A DNA stretch of 24,818 nucleotides. It comes from Acidobacteria bacterium UBA2999 (GTDB taxonomy: Bacteria > Acidobacteriota > Vicinamibacteria > Vicinamibacterales > UBA2999). Shown in pieces: positions 8,414 to 17,485 of this stretch. Location: positions 1-24,818 of the forward strand of contig DDZV01000015.1 in the NCBI GenBank assembly GCA_002346475.1. The letters are read 5' to 3'. The first letter of the stretch is position 1, and each line of letters starts with the position of its first letter. The position numbers and the translations under genes are program-made. The notes under the pieces were generated by a model, which did no database searches, had not been told where the DNA came from, and saw only the letters and a list, made by a program, of their open reading frames with translations.

Positions 8414-8428
8414 CGTTAGCAGTTATTG

Positions 8429-8578
8429 TTAATTGTTTCCACGATCCTCAGAAAGATAAGCTTGGCCATCCTTCTCAAGGATAAGGTTCTTCCCGCATTC
8501 GGGACAACTGAATGTATCACCTTGCTCAAAACCCTCTATATCTAATTCATCGTATCTGCATTCCGGACAAGTCGCCAT
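8429..8578 (-). CDS. 49-residue LysW-like zinc-ribbon protein
   Basis: A small open frame of 49 codons with AGGA seven bases ahead of its ATG. It begins MATCPEC and has a second CPEC 18 residues later, a four-cysteine zinc ribbon. Size, opening sequence, acidic character and the C-terminal EDRGNN resemble the amino-group carrier LysW, whose tail ends EDWGE, but the terminal Glu used by LysW as attachment point is missing. It sits between the peroxiredoxin (17-base gap) and larE (15-base gap), clearly in one operon. Its function is unknown; a metal-binding helper or carrier for LarE is a guess. Confidence 0.8.
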   Translation of the reverse strand: MATCPECRYDELDIEGFEQGDTFSCPECGKNLILEKDGQAYLSEDRGNN

Positions 8579-8595
8579 CGCATTCCTAATATCAC

Positions 8596-9066
8596 TTAAA
8601 TTGCTTTTACAATTTCGTACAGTTTCTTGTAGTTTGGTTCTAGTCTCGCATCATCAAGAATTTCCTGATGTTTAATTGACCCATCTGAACCAATCACAAA
8701 AACAGCACGCTTTGATATATCTTTCAGGCCAATCATGTCTGGATTCACGACTCCGTAAGCACGAATTACCGTCTTATTAAAATCACTAAGAAGAGGAAAA
8801 TTAAGTGCCTCTTGTATAGAAAAAGCTTTTAACGAAAAGGGAGTGTCAACACTAATACCTAAAACACGTGCATTGTTTAGGCTGTCTAGATTGCCCAACT
8901 GGTCCCGAAATGCACATAACTCTTTCGTGCATACTGATGAAAAGGCTGCAGGAAAAAAAGCCAGCACAACAGTGCCATGCTCAGCAAGTTCTTCTGTTAG
9001 AACAACCTCCTGCAGATCCTGATCTGGCAGGGTAAAATTAGGTGCTTGGTTGCCTACTGCTGGCAT
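8596..9066 (-). CDS. Peroxiredoxin (AhpE/Bcp-like)
   Basis: A thiol peroxidase of 156 residues reducing peroxides in the cytoplasm. The peroxidatic cysteine is C46 in FSSVC, and a second Cys five residues later (C51) may resolve it, as in Bcp-type enzymes. The fold's GISVDTPFSLKAF and RAVFVIGSDG segments are present. AAGGAG six bases before the ATG supports the start. It heads the peroxiredoxin, zinc-ribbon, larE operon and is divergent from the ABC operon. Confidence 0.9.
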   Translation of the reverse strand: MPAVGNQAPNFTLPDQDLQEVVLTEELAEHGTVVLAFFPAAFSSVCTKELCAFRDQLGNLDSLNNARVLGISVDTPFSLKAFSIQEALNFPLLSDFNKTVIRAYGVVNPDMIGLKDISKRAVFVIGSDGSIKHQEILDDARLEPNYKKLYEIVKAI

Positions 9067-9100
9067 GCGTTCTCCTTTATAAAAATAATTAAAACATGAA

Positions 9101-9123
9101 ACAAGGTTGAAGGCATACCTTGT
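9101..9123. repeat. Inverted repeat 1 in the divergent control region
   Basis: ACAAGGT and ACCTTGT, perfect 7-bp arms nine bases apart, lie 35 bases before the peroxiredoxin ATG. This could be an operator or a leader hairpin of that mRNA. Confidence 0.5.
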
Positions 9124-9138
9124 AAGGCTTAAATTTAA

Positions 9139-9159
9139 TCAGCTAAAATAGTTAGCTGA
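9139..9159. repeat. Inverted repeat 2 in the divergent control region
   Basis: TCAGCTAA and TTAGCTGA, perfect 8-bp arms five bases apart, lie between the divergent peroxiredoxin and ABC operons. This has operator-like geometry; no regulator gene is adjacent. Confidence 0.5.
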
Positions 9160-9210
9160 CGTTTAAAGACATTACAGCTTTCATAAAGTATTTGATGGAG
9201 AGTGTCCACC

Positions 9211-10179
9211 GTGATTGAGGTGAAAAACCTTACCAAACGGTACGGTCCTATAACAGCCGTAAATAATATTAGTTTCAGGGTTGAGCGTGGTGAAATCCTA
9301 GGCTTCCTTGGACCTAATGGTGCAGGGAAAACAACCACAATGCGGGTTATCACTGGTTACATGCCCCCTACTGAAGGACGTGTGACCGTCGCTGGATTTG
9401 ACGTTCTAGACCAACCCATTGATGCCAAAAAGCGAACTGGATATCTACCGGAAACACCTCCACTCTATCCAGACATGACAGTGCGAGACTATCTACTATT
9501 TGTTGCAGCAATCAAAAACATCCCACGTATGAACCGCAAAGCAAAAGTAGATCAAACACTGGAACGAGCACGCGTTGCCGATATGGCTGATCGGTATTGC
9601 TGGAAACTGTCTAAAGGCTACCGTCAGCGTGTTGGAATTGCACAGGCGCTAATCCATGATCCAGAAGTGCTGATTCTCGATGAGCCTACGGCCGGTCTCG
9701 ACCCTAAACAAATTATCGAAACACGCCAACTTATAAAAGACCTTGCAGGAGATCATACAATTGTTCTTAGTACGCATATCCTTCCTGAAGTCTCACAAAC
9801 GTGCCAACGGGTTGTGATCATTAACAAAGGTCAAGTTGTCGCTATTGATACTCCTGACAACCTAACTGCCCAAGTAGGAAGCTCTGAAGTTGTTTATCTT
9901 AAAATCGATACTCTTGGTACTGATGTGGCAGCAACACTCGCCGCTGTTCCAGGTGTAACTAATATCTCTACAACCGAAACCAACGGGACAATCGTTAGCC
10001 TTCAGGTTGAAACTCAACAAGGCGACGATATTCGGCAGCAACTGGCAGCCACAGTCGTGAATCAAGGTGCTGGATTACTAGAACTGAAACCTATGCAGAT
10101 GAGCCTGGAGGAGGTTTTCCTTTCTCTGATAACCGAAGAAGCACCTGAGGAATCAGTGTTAGAGGGAAACGATGAATAA
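9211..10179 (+). CDS. ABC transporter ATPase (GldA-like)
   Basis: Energy-coupling ATPase of an ABC-2 type exporter. Walker A (GPNGAGKTT, about 34-42), signature LSKGYRQRVG and Walker B VLILDEPTAGLDP are intact, followed by a C-terminal domain of about 100 residues common in this subfamily. The frame could open at a GTG at 9202, but GGAG ends one base before it. The GTG at 9211 has that site ten bases ahead and begins at the usual VIEVKNLTKRYG. It overlaps the permease gene by eight bases. The gene set resembles GldA-GldF-GldG, which is found in many non-gliding bacteria, so gliding should not be assumed. Confidence 0.92.
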   Translation: MIEVKNLTKRYGPITAVNNISFRVERGEILGFLGPNGAGKTTTMRVITGYMPPTEGRVTVAGFDVLDQPIDAKKRTGYLPETPPLYPDMTVRDYLLFVAAIKNIPRMNRKAKVDQTLERARVADMADRYCWKLSKGYRQRVGIAQALIHDPEVLILDEPTAGLDPKQIIETRQLIKDLAGDHTIVLSTHILPEVSQTCQRVVIINKGQVVAIDTPDNLTAQVGSSEVVYLKIDTLGTDVAATLAAVPGVTNISTTETNGTIVSLQVETQQGDDIRQQLAATVVNQGAGLLELKPMQMSLEEVFLSLITEEAPEESVLEGNDE

Positions 10180-10942
10180 CATTCTTGCTATCGCGAAAAA
10201 GGAGTTGAATTACTATTTTGGATCACCAATTGGGTGGGTTGTAATCGGTTTATTTACAACACTCTTTGGATTATTTTTCCTTCCTGGCCTTAGCTTTTTC
10301 CTGCAACAGAGTCTCTCAGTGATGTCGATGGGGGCAGGGGCACCACCCATGAATGTGAACCAACACTTGATTGGACCATCAATAGGCAATATGGCCGTCA
10401 CACTCTTGTTAGTACTACCGATTGTGACGATGCGTACATTCTCTGAAGAAAAACGGTCCGGTACAATTGAATTGTTACTTACCTCTCCAGTCACTGACGT
10501 TGAAATTATCTTTGGAAAATTTATTGCAGCCATGGGGCTGTATGCAGCAATGCTTGCAGCTACCCTGATCCCTATTGTGGCGTTATACGCCTTTGGAACA
10601 CCTGAGTGGAAACCACTTCTTACAACATACTTAGGAATCTTCTTGTTTGGTGGGTGTTTCATATCACTTGGTCTTTTCATTTCTAGTCGAACGAAGAACC
10701 AAATTATTGCTGCAATGTGGACCTTTGCTACATTCCTTATGCTCTGGATTATTAACTGGGGAGCATCATTCATGGGACCAATGTCACAGGCAATGGTCAA
10801 CTACCTAGCTCTTGTCGATCATCTCGAGGATTTCACTAGAGGCATCATCGATACAGAGCATCTTATTTATTACTTGAGCTTTATCGCGTTTAGTTTGTTC
10901 CTCACTGTACGGTCTATGGACAGTGAACGGTGGCGAGGATAG
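10172..10942 (+). CDS. ABC-2 permease (GldF-like)
   Basis: An inner-membrane permease of 256 residues with about six hydrophobic segments. The FSEEKRSGTIELLLTSPV motif between the second and third is characteristic of ABC-2/GldF-type permeases. It overlaps the ATPase gene and is followed by the GldG-like gene after two bases, so the three products very likely form one complex. The substrate is unknown; related systems are linked to surface or lipoprotein functions. Confidence 0.9.
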   Translation: MNNILAIAKKELNYYFGSPIGWVVIGLFTTLFGLFFLPGLSFFLQQSLSVMSMGAGAPPMNVNQHLIGPSIGNMAVTLLLVLPIVTMRTFSEEKRSGTIELLLTSPVTDVEIIFGKFIAAMGLYAAMLAATLIPIVALYAFGTPEWKPLLTTYLGIFLFGGCFISLGLFISSRTKNQIIAAMWTFATFLMLWIINWGASFMGPMSQAMVNYLALVDHLEDFTRGIIDTEHLIYYLSFIAFSLFLTVRSMDSERWRG

Positions 10943-10944
10943 TC

Positions 10945-12558
10945 ATGCTACAGCGACTTCTAAATATCTTAGGATGGCTAGGCACTGCACTAGTTTTTGT
11001 AGCAGTTGTCATACGTTGGTTAAAACCAGAATGGGCACAATATGCCATTTGGATAGCGTGGGGTGGCCTTGGTGGTGTCCTGCTCTATACAGTGGGACAG
11101 TGGCGTGAAATTGCCACCATGTTTACTCGCCGACAAGCCCGTCAAGGAGCACTAGCGAGCTCAAGTGTATTAATTGTTCTTGGAATCCTAATTGCTGTGA
11201 ACTATATCTCGAGTCAGCAAAATAAACGTTTTGACCTTACTGCAAACAAGCAACACAGCCTTTCTGACCAAACAGTGCAATTGCTCAGAGACTTAGAAGA
11301 ACCAGTTAAATTCTTAGCCTTTGACAGACCAACGGGCTTAGACCGTTTCCGAACCGTACTCGCAGAGTATCAATATCACTCTGACCAGGTACAGGTTGAG
11401 CTTATAGACCCTGCAGCTAGACCGTTACAAGCACGCGAATACGATGTCACTCAATATTCCACCATTATCCTTGAGTACCAGAACCGTAGAGAACGCGTTA
11501 ACTCAGATCTTGAGCCGGACTTAACCAATGCCCTAATCAAGGTTATGTCTCCAACTCAAAAGAAAGTGTACTTTGTGCAAGGTCATGGAGAAAAAAGTCT
11601 GACAGAGAGCGACCAGAGCGGCTATAGCACGATCGTGAGTACGCTTGAGCGTGATAACTACCTTGTGGAATCTATCGCACTCGCACAAAACCAAGAGGTT
11701 CCAGACGATGCATCCGTTTTAATCATTGCAGGTCCAACAACAGACTTATTTGATTTAGAAATCGATCTGCTACGACGGTATCTTAATAGCGGTGGGCACG
11801 TCCTAATGCTCCTCGACCCCCCAAACGTTGGTGAAAGCAGCACAACGCCAGGCATTGAATCTTTGCTAAGAGAATGGGCAATCGACACTGGTTCAAATAT
11901 TGTTGTCGACTCTGGCACACTCGGACAACTAGTCGGAGCGGGACCTGATACACCTGTCGCTGCAAGCTATCCCTCACACATCATTACGGAACGTTTTAAC
12001 CTCTTAACAGCGTATCCCCTCGCACAATCGGTTGAACCAATGACTGGTCATCCAAACGGCTATTTCCCACAAACAATTGTGGAAACCAGCGGGAGTAGTT
12101 GGGCAGAATCAAACATCAGTGAACTCCTAGAGAATGGTGAAGGTATCTTTAATGAAGACGAGGGCGATCAGGCAGGTCCAGTGTCAATTGCAGTAGTAAT
12201 ATCAGCAAATGCTCCTGACGCTGTCGCAATTGAGCAAGCAACACAAGAAAACCAGGAAAATAGTTCTGATGAAATCGCTGATGAAAGTCAAACGCCCGAA
12301 ACACGCATTGTTGTATTTGGTGATTCTGACTTTATTGCTAACGGCACACTGAGCATTCAAGGTAACAGTGATTTGTTTATGAACTCGGTTAGCTGGCTTG
12401 CCCAGCAGGAGAATTTAATATCTATCCGACCGCGTCAGGCTGCTGAACGACGCCTTACCATGACTGCTGGCCAACAATCGATAATGCTCTTCATAACACT
12501 GGGAGTCCCACTCGTACTGTTTGCCACCGCTATCTACACGTGGTCTCGGAGACGCTAG
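10945..12558 (+). CDS. GldG-like membrane protein of the ABC system
   Basis: A protein of 537 residues. Three N-terminal membrane segments (about 8-24, 32-49, 73-89) precede the GldG-type domain starting NKQHSLSDQTVQLL, then a large periplasmic ABC-auxiliary domain with QGHGEKS and an FGDSDF motif, and a last membrane helix before a basic RRR end. The ATG at 10945 has GAGG seven bases ahead, better than the in-frame GTG at 10930 inside the permease gene. An acidic Glu/Gln/Asn-rich insert lies around 400-450. It works with the two preceding genes. Confidence 0.88.
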   Translation: MLQRLLNILGWLGTALVFVAVVIRWLKPEWAQYAIWIAWGGLGGVLLYTVGQWREIATMFTRRQARQGALASSSVLIVLGILIAVNYISSQQNKRFDLTANKQHSLSDQTVQLLRDLEEPVKFLAFDRPTGLDRFRTVLAEYQYHSDQVQVELIDPAARPLQAREYDVTQYSTIILEYQNRRERVNSDLEPDLTNALIKVMSPTQKKVYFVQGHGEKSLTESDQSGYSTIVSTLERDNYLVESIALAQNQEVPDDASVLIIAGPTTDLFDLEIDLLRRYLNSGGHVLMLLDPPNVGESSTTPGIESLLREWAIDTGSNIVVDSGTLGQLVGAGPDTPVAASYPSHIITERFNLLTAYPLAQSVEPMTGHPNGYFPQTIVETSGSSWAESNISELLENGEGIFNEDEGDQAGPVSIAVVISANAPDAVAIEQATQENQENSSDEIADESQTPETRIVVFGDSDFIANGTLSIQGNSDLFMNSVSWLAQQENLISIRPRQAAERRLTMTAGQQSIMLFITLGVPLVLFATAIYTWSRRR

Positions 12559-12559
12559 C

Positions 12560-13867
12560 TTGAAAGGGTTCAAGACAACACTGGGTCTCGGGGTAGTCCT
12601 TATTGGACTCATTGGATATATCTATATTTTTGAGCCTGCTAACACCAACGAAACTGATATTAAAACCCAGGTATTCACTATTGCAGCTGATGACATTGAC
12701 CAACTACAAGTCACAGCAACAACAGGTGAAATAACCCAGTTGCAGAAAGAAAAAGGAGTCTGGAGAATCGCTGAACCTATTGTAGGAGGTGTAGATGATA
12801 TCCAAATTAACGCAATTACTAGTGGGCTATCAACACTTGCACAAGAACGTATTGTTGAAGATGCTGAAGCGCTCTCGCAGTACGGTCTTGATCCACCTCG
12901 CATTGATATAGGGTTTCGAAAACAGGGAGAACAAAGTCTCCAACATCTACTTCTTGGAGATCGGACACCCACAGGTGACGATTTATACGCAAAACGTCAA
13001 GGTGATCCTAGCGTGTTCCTCGTGTCATCATTTATTGAGAATACCTACAATCGAACAACCTTTGATCTTCGTGATAAAAGCGTTCTGAAGTTCGATCAAA
13101 GTGCACTTGAAACAATCTCTATTACTCAAGGGGCAAGGGTGATTGACTTCGTCAAAAAGGATGCAAGTTGGATGATTGTGGAACCTATCACTGCCCGAGC
13201 TGAATATTCTTCGGTTGAGGGTCTAGCAAGCTTACTATCTTCAAGCGAGGTGCAACGTTTCATCGAAACAAAGACAACGGACCTATCGAAATACGGACTA
13301 GGCACACCGTTTCTCCAGGCTACTGTCAGTGGCCTGGGAACAACTACCTCCCTGCTAATTGGCAGCATTGTAGAAGGTACACGCTACGCGAAAGATTCAT
13401 CGCGCGAGGGTATTTTCACGGTGGGGAATAACTTGGTTCAAGAGTTACAAAAGGAACTGTCTGAGTTTCGTCGAAAATCTATATTTGAGTCACGACCATT
13501 TAGTGCAACAAAGTTTGAAATTCATCTTGGTGAAAGCACGATGTCCTTCGATAAGACGTACGATGAGAATGAACAAGAGCTCTGGGAGATAAACGGTCAG
13601 CCAATTGATTCGTCTGAAGCAGAAAATACCCTAATTAAGCTCACTAGTCTTCGTGCAGAGTCGTTTCTAGCAAAACCACACCCTTCTCTCGATTCACCAG
13701 AAATGACAGTCATTGCTACTTTTGACAATAAAGAACAAACAGAAACAGTGAGCTTTGTTCAAGTGGATGCAAATGTATATGTAAATCGTACGGATGAACC
13801 TGGTTCGGCAGTCATGTTAGCCTCTTCATATGAAGAGGTCTTTAAAATGCTCGACGAGTTCAATTAG
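12560..13867 (+). CDS. DUF4340 membrane-anchored protein
   Basis: A protein of 435 residues with one N-terminal membrane helix (about 5-20) and a long periplasmic region. Repeated segments with W-x-I-x-E/P and L-x-x-Y-G-L words (for example LSQYGLDPP and LSKYGLGTP) mark the DUF4340 repeat. The start is a TTG at 12560 with GGAG eight bases ahead, directly after the GldG-like stop. DUF4340 proteins commonly follow GldG in such operons; their molecular role is not established. Confidence 0.85.
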   Translation: MKGFKTTLGLGVVLIGLIGYIYIFEPANTNETDIKTQVFTIAADDIDQLQVTATTGEITQLQKEKGVWRIAEPIVGGVDDIQINAITSGLSTLAQERIVEDAEALSQYGLDPPRIDIGFRKQGEQSLQHLLLGDRTPTGDDLYAKRQGDPSVFLVSSFIENTYNRTTFDLRDKSVLKFDQSALETISITQGARVIDFVKKDASWMIVEPITARAEYSSVEGLASLLSSSEVQRFIETKTTDLSKYGLGTPFLQATVSGLGTTTSLLIGSIVEGTRYAKDSSREGIFTVGNNLVQELQKELSEFRRKSIFESRPFSATKFEIHLGESTMSFDKTYDENEQELWEINGQPIDSSEAENTLIKLTSLRAESFLAKPHPSLDSPEMTVIATFDNKEQTETVSFVQVDANVYVNRTDEPGSAVMLASSYEEVFKMLDEFN

Positions 13868-13868
13868 G

Positions 13869-15470
13869 TTGAAGTTTCAGAGAACGACCAGAGATATCGT
13901 CTCACTACCTTTATGCTTCACCATCCTACTTGCTTTTAACGGATGTGCGAAAACTCAAGTCAAAACTGAACCAACTATTCCAAATCTGCAAGCACTCGAA
14001 CTACTTCAAAACGATATCAATGCTTACCTCAACCACCAAGATCACCAGCGTGGTACCTGGGGTATCGCTGTGCAATCAATGACGAATAACCAGCAACTCT
14101 ATGCGTGGAATCCCACGGCGCTATTAGTGCCAGCCTCAACTATGAAACTTGTCACTCTGGCAGTTGCTTCGGCAACCGTTGGGTGGGACTACAGGTTTGA
14201 AACAACGCTTCAAACCACTGGCCCAATAAGTCAGGGGGTCTTAAAAGGGGACCTTCTATTTACTGGCAGTGGTAATCCAGCACTCTTTGGTCGAGCAGGC
14301 GGTAATTATTCAGATGATTTGATTGCAACATTACAACAGCGAGGAATCAATAGTGTCGATGGAAGAATCATCGGCAACGATAATCTCGTCGAAGAACCAA
14401 GACCAGGTCTAGCTTGGTCTTGGGAAGATCTAGCCTACCCATACGGCACATTGACAGGTGGCCTCAACTGGGCAGAAAATGTTTTTCAGATTCTTGTCAG
14501 TCCGGGACAGACTGAATCAGCATCAACATCAATCGAGCAACTTTCAAACACACCAGCCATTTCTGTAGAAAATAATAGTGTTACAAGTGCTCCAAACACT
14601 GACACTCTCCTTTGGCCAGAATGGCAACTTGGCAGTACAGGTCCGACTGTTATGGGAACAATTGCAGCAAACTCAGATCCAGTGATGTTGAAAATCTCAG
14701 TCGGAAATCCGACGCTCTGGTTTGCTCGCGCTATTAAATCTATGCTCATTGCTAACGGCATTACGGTCAGTGGTTCTGCCATTGATGCTGATGATCTGGC
14801 TGAATTACCACAACCAAAGCAAACCCTCCACATACACCAATCATCACCCCTTTCTAAACTCGCAGAACCACTGCTCAAAGACAGTATTAATCTTTATGGG
14901 GAGGCTTTCTTACGTCTTGCAACAGGACCATTAGGTACACGTACAACTAGCAAAGCCATTGAAGCAGCTTACGCTCAGTTAGCACAGTGGGGTATCAAAC
15001 CTGACTCCATTCGAATTGCAGATGGGTCTGGCTTATCTCGACAAAACTTGCTCTCAGCTGAATCCCTATTAACGTTACTACGTGTGCAGTACCGTGTTGA
15101 TCCTTCACCATTCCTACAAGCACTGCCAATAGCTGGGATCGACGGCACGCTCAAACAACGACTTAAAAGCACCCCGGCTGAAGGCAACGCAAAAGCAAAG
15201 ACAGGATCAATGGCGAACATCCAAAGCCTCGCTGGTTACGTAACTAGTCGTGACGCCGAGCCATTGGCATTTGTCATCATTGCCAACAACTTTGAAGGGC
15301 CGGCAACGTCTGTGTTAACCACTATCGATCAAATTGTGGCACGACTGGCATTATTTTCACGTTCAGATACCAGAAGCAATTTTCCGCTATGCGAGTGCAC
15401 CACCTGCCGATCCTTCTTGGGAGAATACAGCGTGTCCATTTGTGAGCAACGTCTTCGCGAATCACAATAG
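13869..15470 (+). CDS. dacB: D-alanyl-D-alanine carboxypeptidase/endopeptidase, PBP4 class
   Basis: A peptidoglycan-trimming serine enzyme. The three penicillin-binding motifs are present: STMK (S90 as nucleophile), SIN in KDSINLYGEAFL, and KTGS. The N-terminus has a short basic region, a hydrophobic core and a lipobox-like AFNGC with Cys 26, so the protein is probably a lipoprotein. The TTG at 13869, two bases after the previous stop, gives a normal signal peptide; an ATG at 13830 would add 13 residues and overlap the DUF4340 gene. The C-terminus has a Cys-rich tail not typical of the family. It ends 15 bases from the convergent queC. Confidence 0.88.
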   Translation: MKFQRTTRDIVSLPLCFTILLAFNGCAKTQVKTEPTIPNLQALELLQNDINAYLNHQDHQRGTWGIAVQSMTNNQQLYAWNPTALLVPASTMKLVTLAVASATVGWDYRFETTLQTTGPISQGVLKGDLLFTGSGNPALFGRAGGNYSDDLIATLQQRGINSVDGRIIGNDNLVEEPRPGLAWSWEDLAYPYGTLTGGLNWAENVFQILVSPGQTESASTSIEQLSNTPAISVENNSVTSAPNTDTLLWPEWQLGSTGPTVMGTIAANSDPVMLKISVGNPTLWFARAIKSMLIANGITVSGSAIDADDLAELPQPKQTLHIHQSSPLSKLAEPLLKDSINLYGEAFLRLATGPLGTRTTSKAIEAAYAQLAQWGIKPDSIRIADGSGLSRQNLLSAESLLTLLRVQYRVDPSPFLQALPIAGIDGTLKQRLKSTPAEGNAKAKTGSMANIQSLAGYVTSRDAEPLAFVIIANNFEGPATSVLTTIDQIVARLALFSRSDTRSNFPLCECTTCRSFLGEYSVSICEQRLRESQ

Positions 15471-15485
15471 TGGCTTACTGTTAAG

Positions 15486-16184
15486 TTAATTCTTCGTTAG
15501 AGGATCAGTTTCGCCTGCCTGCGAAAATCCTTCGGCACGAAGTACACAACTATCACATTGTCCACACGGTAGGCCAGTGGGCGTTGGATCGTAACAACTA
15601 TGAGTCAGACTGTAATCAAGGCCAAGCTCAAGGCCTCGCTTAACAATGTCTGCTTTTGAGAGTAAGAGCAACGGTGCTTGGATGCTCATACCTGCACCTT
15701 CTACACCAGCACGAGTCGCGAGTGTTGCTAAATGTTGAAAAGCTTTAATGTAATCAGGGCGACAATCTGGGTAACCAGAATAATCAAGAGCATTAACACC
15801 AATTACTATGTCACTTGAAGAAAGCACTTCTGCCCATGCTAGTGCAAGGGATAAAAAAACTGTATTTCTAGCTGGTACATACGTAGAAGGAATGTTTCCG
15901 TGTGTAATTGTGCGACCTTTAGGAACAGGTATGTCAGTAGTTAGTGATGAATTTCCAAAAATAGCTAAAGGGATCTCTAGCTCAAGGTGACGTACAACAC
16001 CTAGCGCCTTTGCTACCGCACGAGCCGCTTTAATTTCATGTACATGACGCTGACCATATTGAATAGTCAAAGCATAAAGTGCATATCCATCAGACTTTGC
16101 AATAGCCGCTGCAGTGTAAGAATCGAGACCCCCACTTAGCAAAACAACTGCAGGAGATTTAGATTGAGAAGCAGTTGCTTTCAC
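15486..16184 (-). CDS. queC: 7-cyano-7-deazaguanine synthase
   Basis: Converts 7-carboxy-7-deazaguanine to preQ0 with ATP and ammonia, for queuosine in tRNA. The PP-loop SGGLDS is at residues 17-22, the VPARN block is present, and a C-terminal group of four cysteines (SCYD and CGQCDSC) binds zinc. The GTG start overlaps the queE stop (GTGA) and has GAGGAG five bases ahead. The preceding pathway enzyme QueE is encoded just upstream; QueD and FolE are not in the window. Confidence 0.94.
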   Translation of the reverse strand: MKATASQSKSPAVVLLSGGLDSYTAAAIAKSDGYALYALTIQYGQRHVHEIKAARAVAKALGVVRHLELEIPLAIFGNSSLTTDIPVPKGRTITHGNIPSTYVPARNTVFLSLALAWAEVLSSSDIVIGVNALDYSGYPDCRPDYIKAFQHLATLATRAGVEGAGMSIQAPLLLLSKADIVKRGLELGLDYSLTHSCYDPTPTGLPCGQCDSCVLRAEGFSQAGETDPLTKN

Positions 16185-16822
16185 ACACTCCTCGCTGTAG
16201 GTCCCCAGATATATTTATGTGCCTGGAGTTGCAGACGAACCTGAAGTCCGTCTGCCAGAATCCACTCTGAAAGTTGTTTCGGATCGAGAACCCCATGAAC
16301 TGGAGAAAAGTGCACAGCGGTTACTTGTTCAGCAACTGCATGACGTTGCATTACATCACATGCAAAGTCATAGTCTTCGCGGTCTTTAATGACAAACTTA
16401 AGCTCGTCCCCCTGACGAAGACGGTTAAGATTCGTTAAATCATTACGATCAGATTCACCACTACCTGGACACTTTACGTCAAGAATCGTTATGACTTTAG
16501 ATGGAACCCGCTCCGTGCTGTGATGACCACCTGTTTCCAATAACACAGTCCAGCCATGGGTGCTTAAATGCGTCATTAGCGGGTAAATGTCATCCTGTAA
16601 AAGTGGTTCGCCTCCAGTAATCTCAACGAGCTGACACTTGTAGGTTTCAATCTCTTTTATAACTTCGCTTAATGAGCGTTTTTGTCCATCATGGAATGCG
16701 TATTGTGTGTCACACCATGAACAGCGGAGATCGCAAGCGGTTAACCTTACAAAAACACAGGGCTGACCAGCGAACGTTGATTCACCTTGAATTGAATAAA
16801 AAATCTCGTTAATAGTGAGCAT
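16181..16822 (-). CDS. queE: 7-carboxy-7-deazaguanine synthase (radical SAM)
   Basis: Radical SAM ring contraction of 6-carboxytetrahydropterin to 7-carboxy-7-deazaguanine. The cluster cysteines are C30, C34 and C37 (C-x3-C-x2-C). The family N-terminus INEIFYSIQGES and the SAM-binding EITGGEPLLQ are intact, and the 213-residue length is normal. It is coupled to queC by a four-base overlap. The ATG at 16822 lacks a strong Shine-Dalgarno. Confidence 0.94.
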   Translation of the reverse strand: MLTINEIFYSIQGESTFAGQPCVFVRLTACDLRCSWCDTQYAFHDGQKRSLSEVIKEIETYKCQLVEITGGEPLLQDDIYPLMTHLSTHGWTVLLETGGHHSTERVPSKVITILDVKCPGSGESDRNDLTNLNRLRQGDELKFVIKDREDYDFACDVMQRHAVAEQVTAVHFSPVHGVLDPKQLSEWILADGLQVRLQLQAHKYIWGPTARSV

Positions 16823-16927
16823 GCTATGTACTCATGATGGTTAACAACAATGTCGTATTTCACGCAACAGGATTAATTCTCAGGAGCGCTTTAAAACACA
16901 ATAGACATAAAATTAAGGTTAATACCT

Positions 16928-17485
16928 CTAAGGCCTTACAGTTACCTGCTGAATAATATCAAGCTCTTCAATCCTCTCAACGACATTCATTCCTGAAATT
17001 ACTTGACCAACTACTGTGTAGTTACTATTTAAATCTGGCCTGGGTTTTATCAAGATATAAATCTGACTATCAGCCTCCGCAGGATTCCCTAGATGAGCCA
17101 TGCCTACCGTCCCTCTCTTGTGAGAACGCTTAGAATTAATTTCAGCAACCCCAATCGATCGTCCACTCCCTGCAGCCGGACCAGCACCCCACTTGTCACG
17201 ATTACGTAGATCTCTTGTCTGTGGATCACCAAACTGCACGAGTCCACCCTCGACAACTCGATGAACACGAAGTCCATTGTAAAAGCCTTGCTCCACCAAC
17301 GTAATAATATGCCCAACTGTCTTTGGAGCTTCGTTAGGGTATGTTTCAAACTCAAAAGTTCCATTTGTTGTGGCCACCATAATGACTGGACCAGCACCTG
17401 GTGAAGTTTTAGCGGTCTGAGCTTCGGTTAGTAAACTAGACAACACTATCAGGCAAATTGTGCTCACACCGATATGTCTTTTCAT
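16928..17485 (-). CDS. Exported cyclophilin-type peptidyl-prolyl isomerase
   Basis: A periplasmic prolyl isomerase of 185 residues. A signal peptide covers about the first 22 residues and the cyclophilin domain the rest, with the short bacterial pattern TVGHIITLVEQGFYNGLRVHRV and GTVGMAHLGNP. The ATG overlaps the nth stop (ATGA). Some cyclophilin positions are altered (for example QIYILIKPRPDLN instead of the usual SQFFI...LD), so activity is likely but not certain. Confidence 0.88.
   Translation of the reverse strand: MKRHIGVSTICLIVLSSLLTEAQTAKTSPGAGPVIMVATTNGTFEFETYPNEAPKTVGHIITLVEQGFYNGLRVHRVVEGGLVQFGDPQTRDLRNRDKWGAGPAAGSGRSIGVAEINSKRSHKRGTVGMAHLGNPAEADSQIYILIKPRPDLNSNYTVVGQVISGMNVVERIEELDIIQQVTVRP

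Noticed and set aside
10213..10800. 195-codon minus-strand frame opposite the ABC permease
   Set aside because: Shadow of the permease gene; its composition reflects the complement of membrane-segment codons.
16928..16980. Short palindromes (TAAGGCCTTA, AGGTATTAACCT) around the cyclophilin stop
   Set aside because: Stems of four to five pairs without a T-run; too weak to call a terminator.
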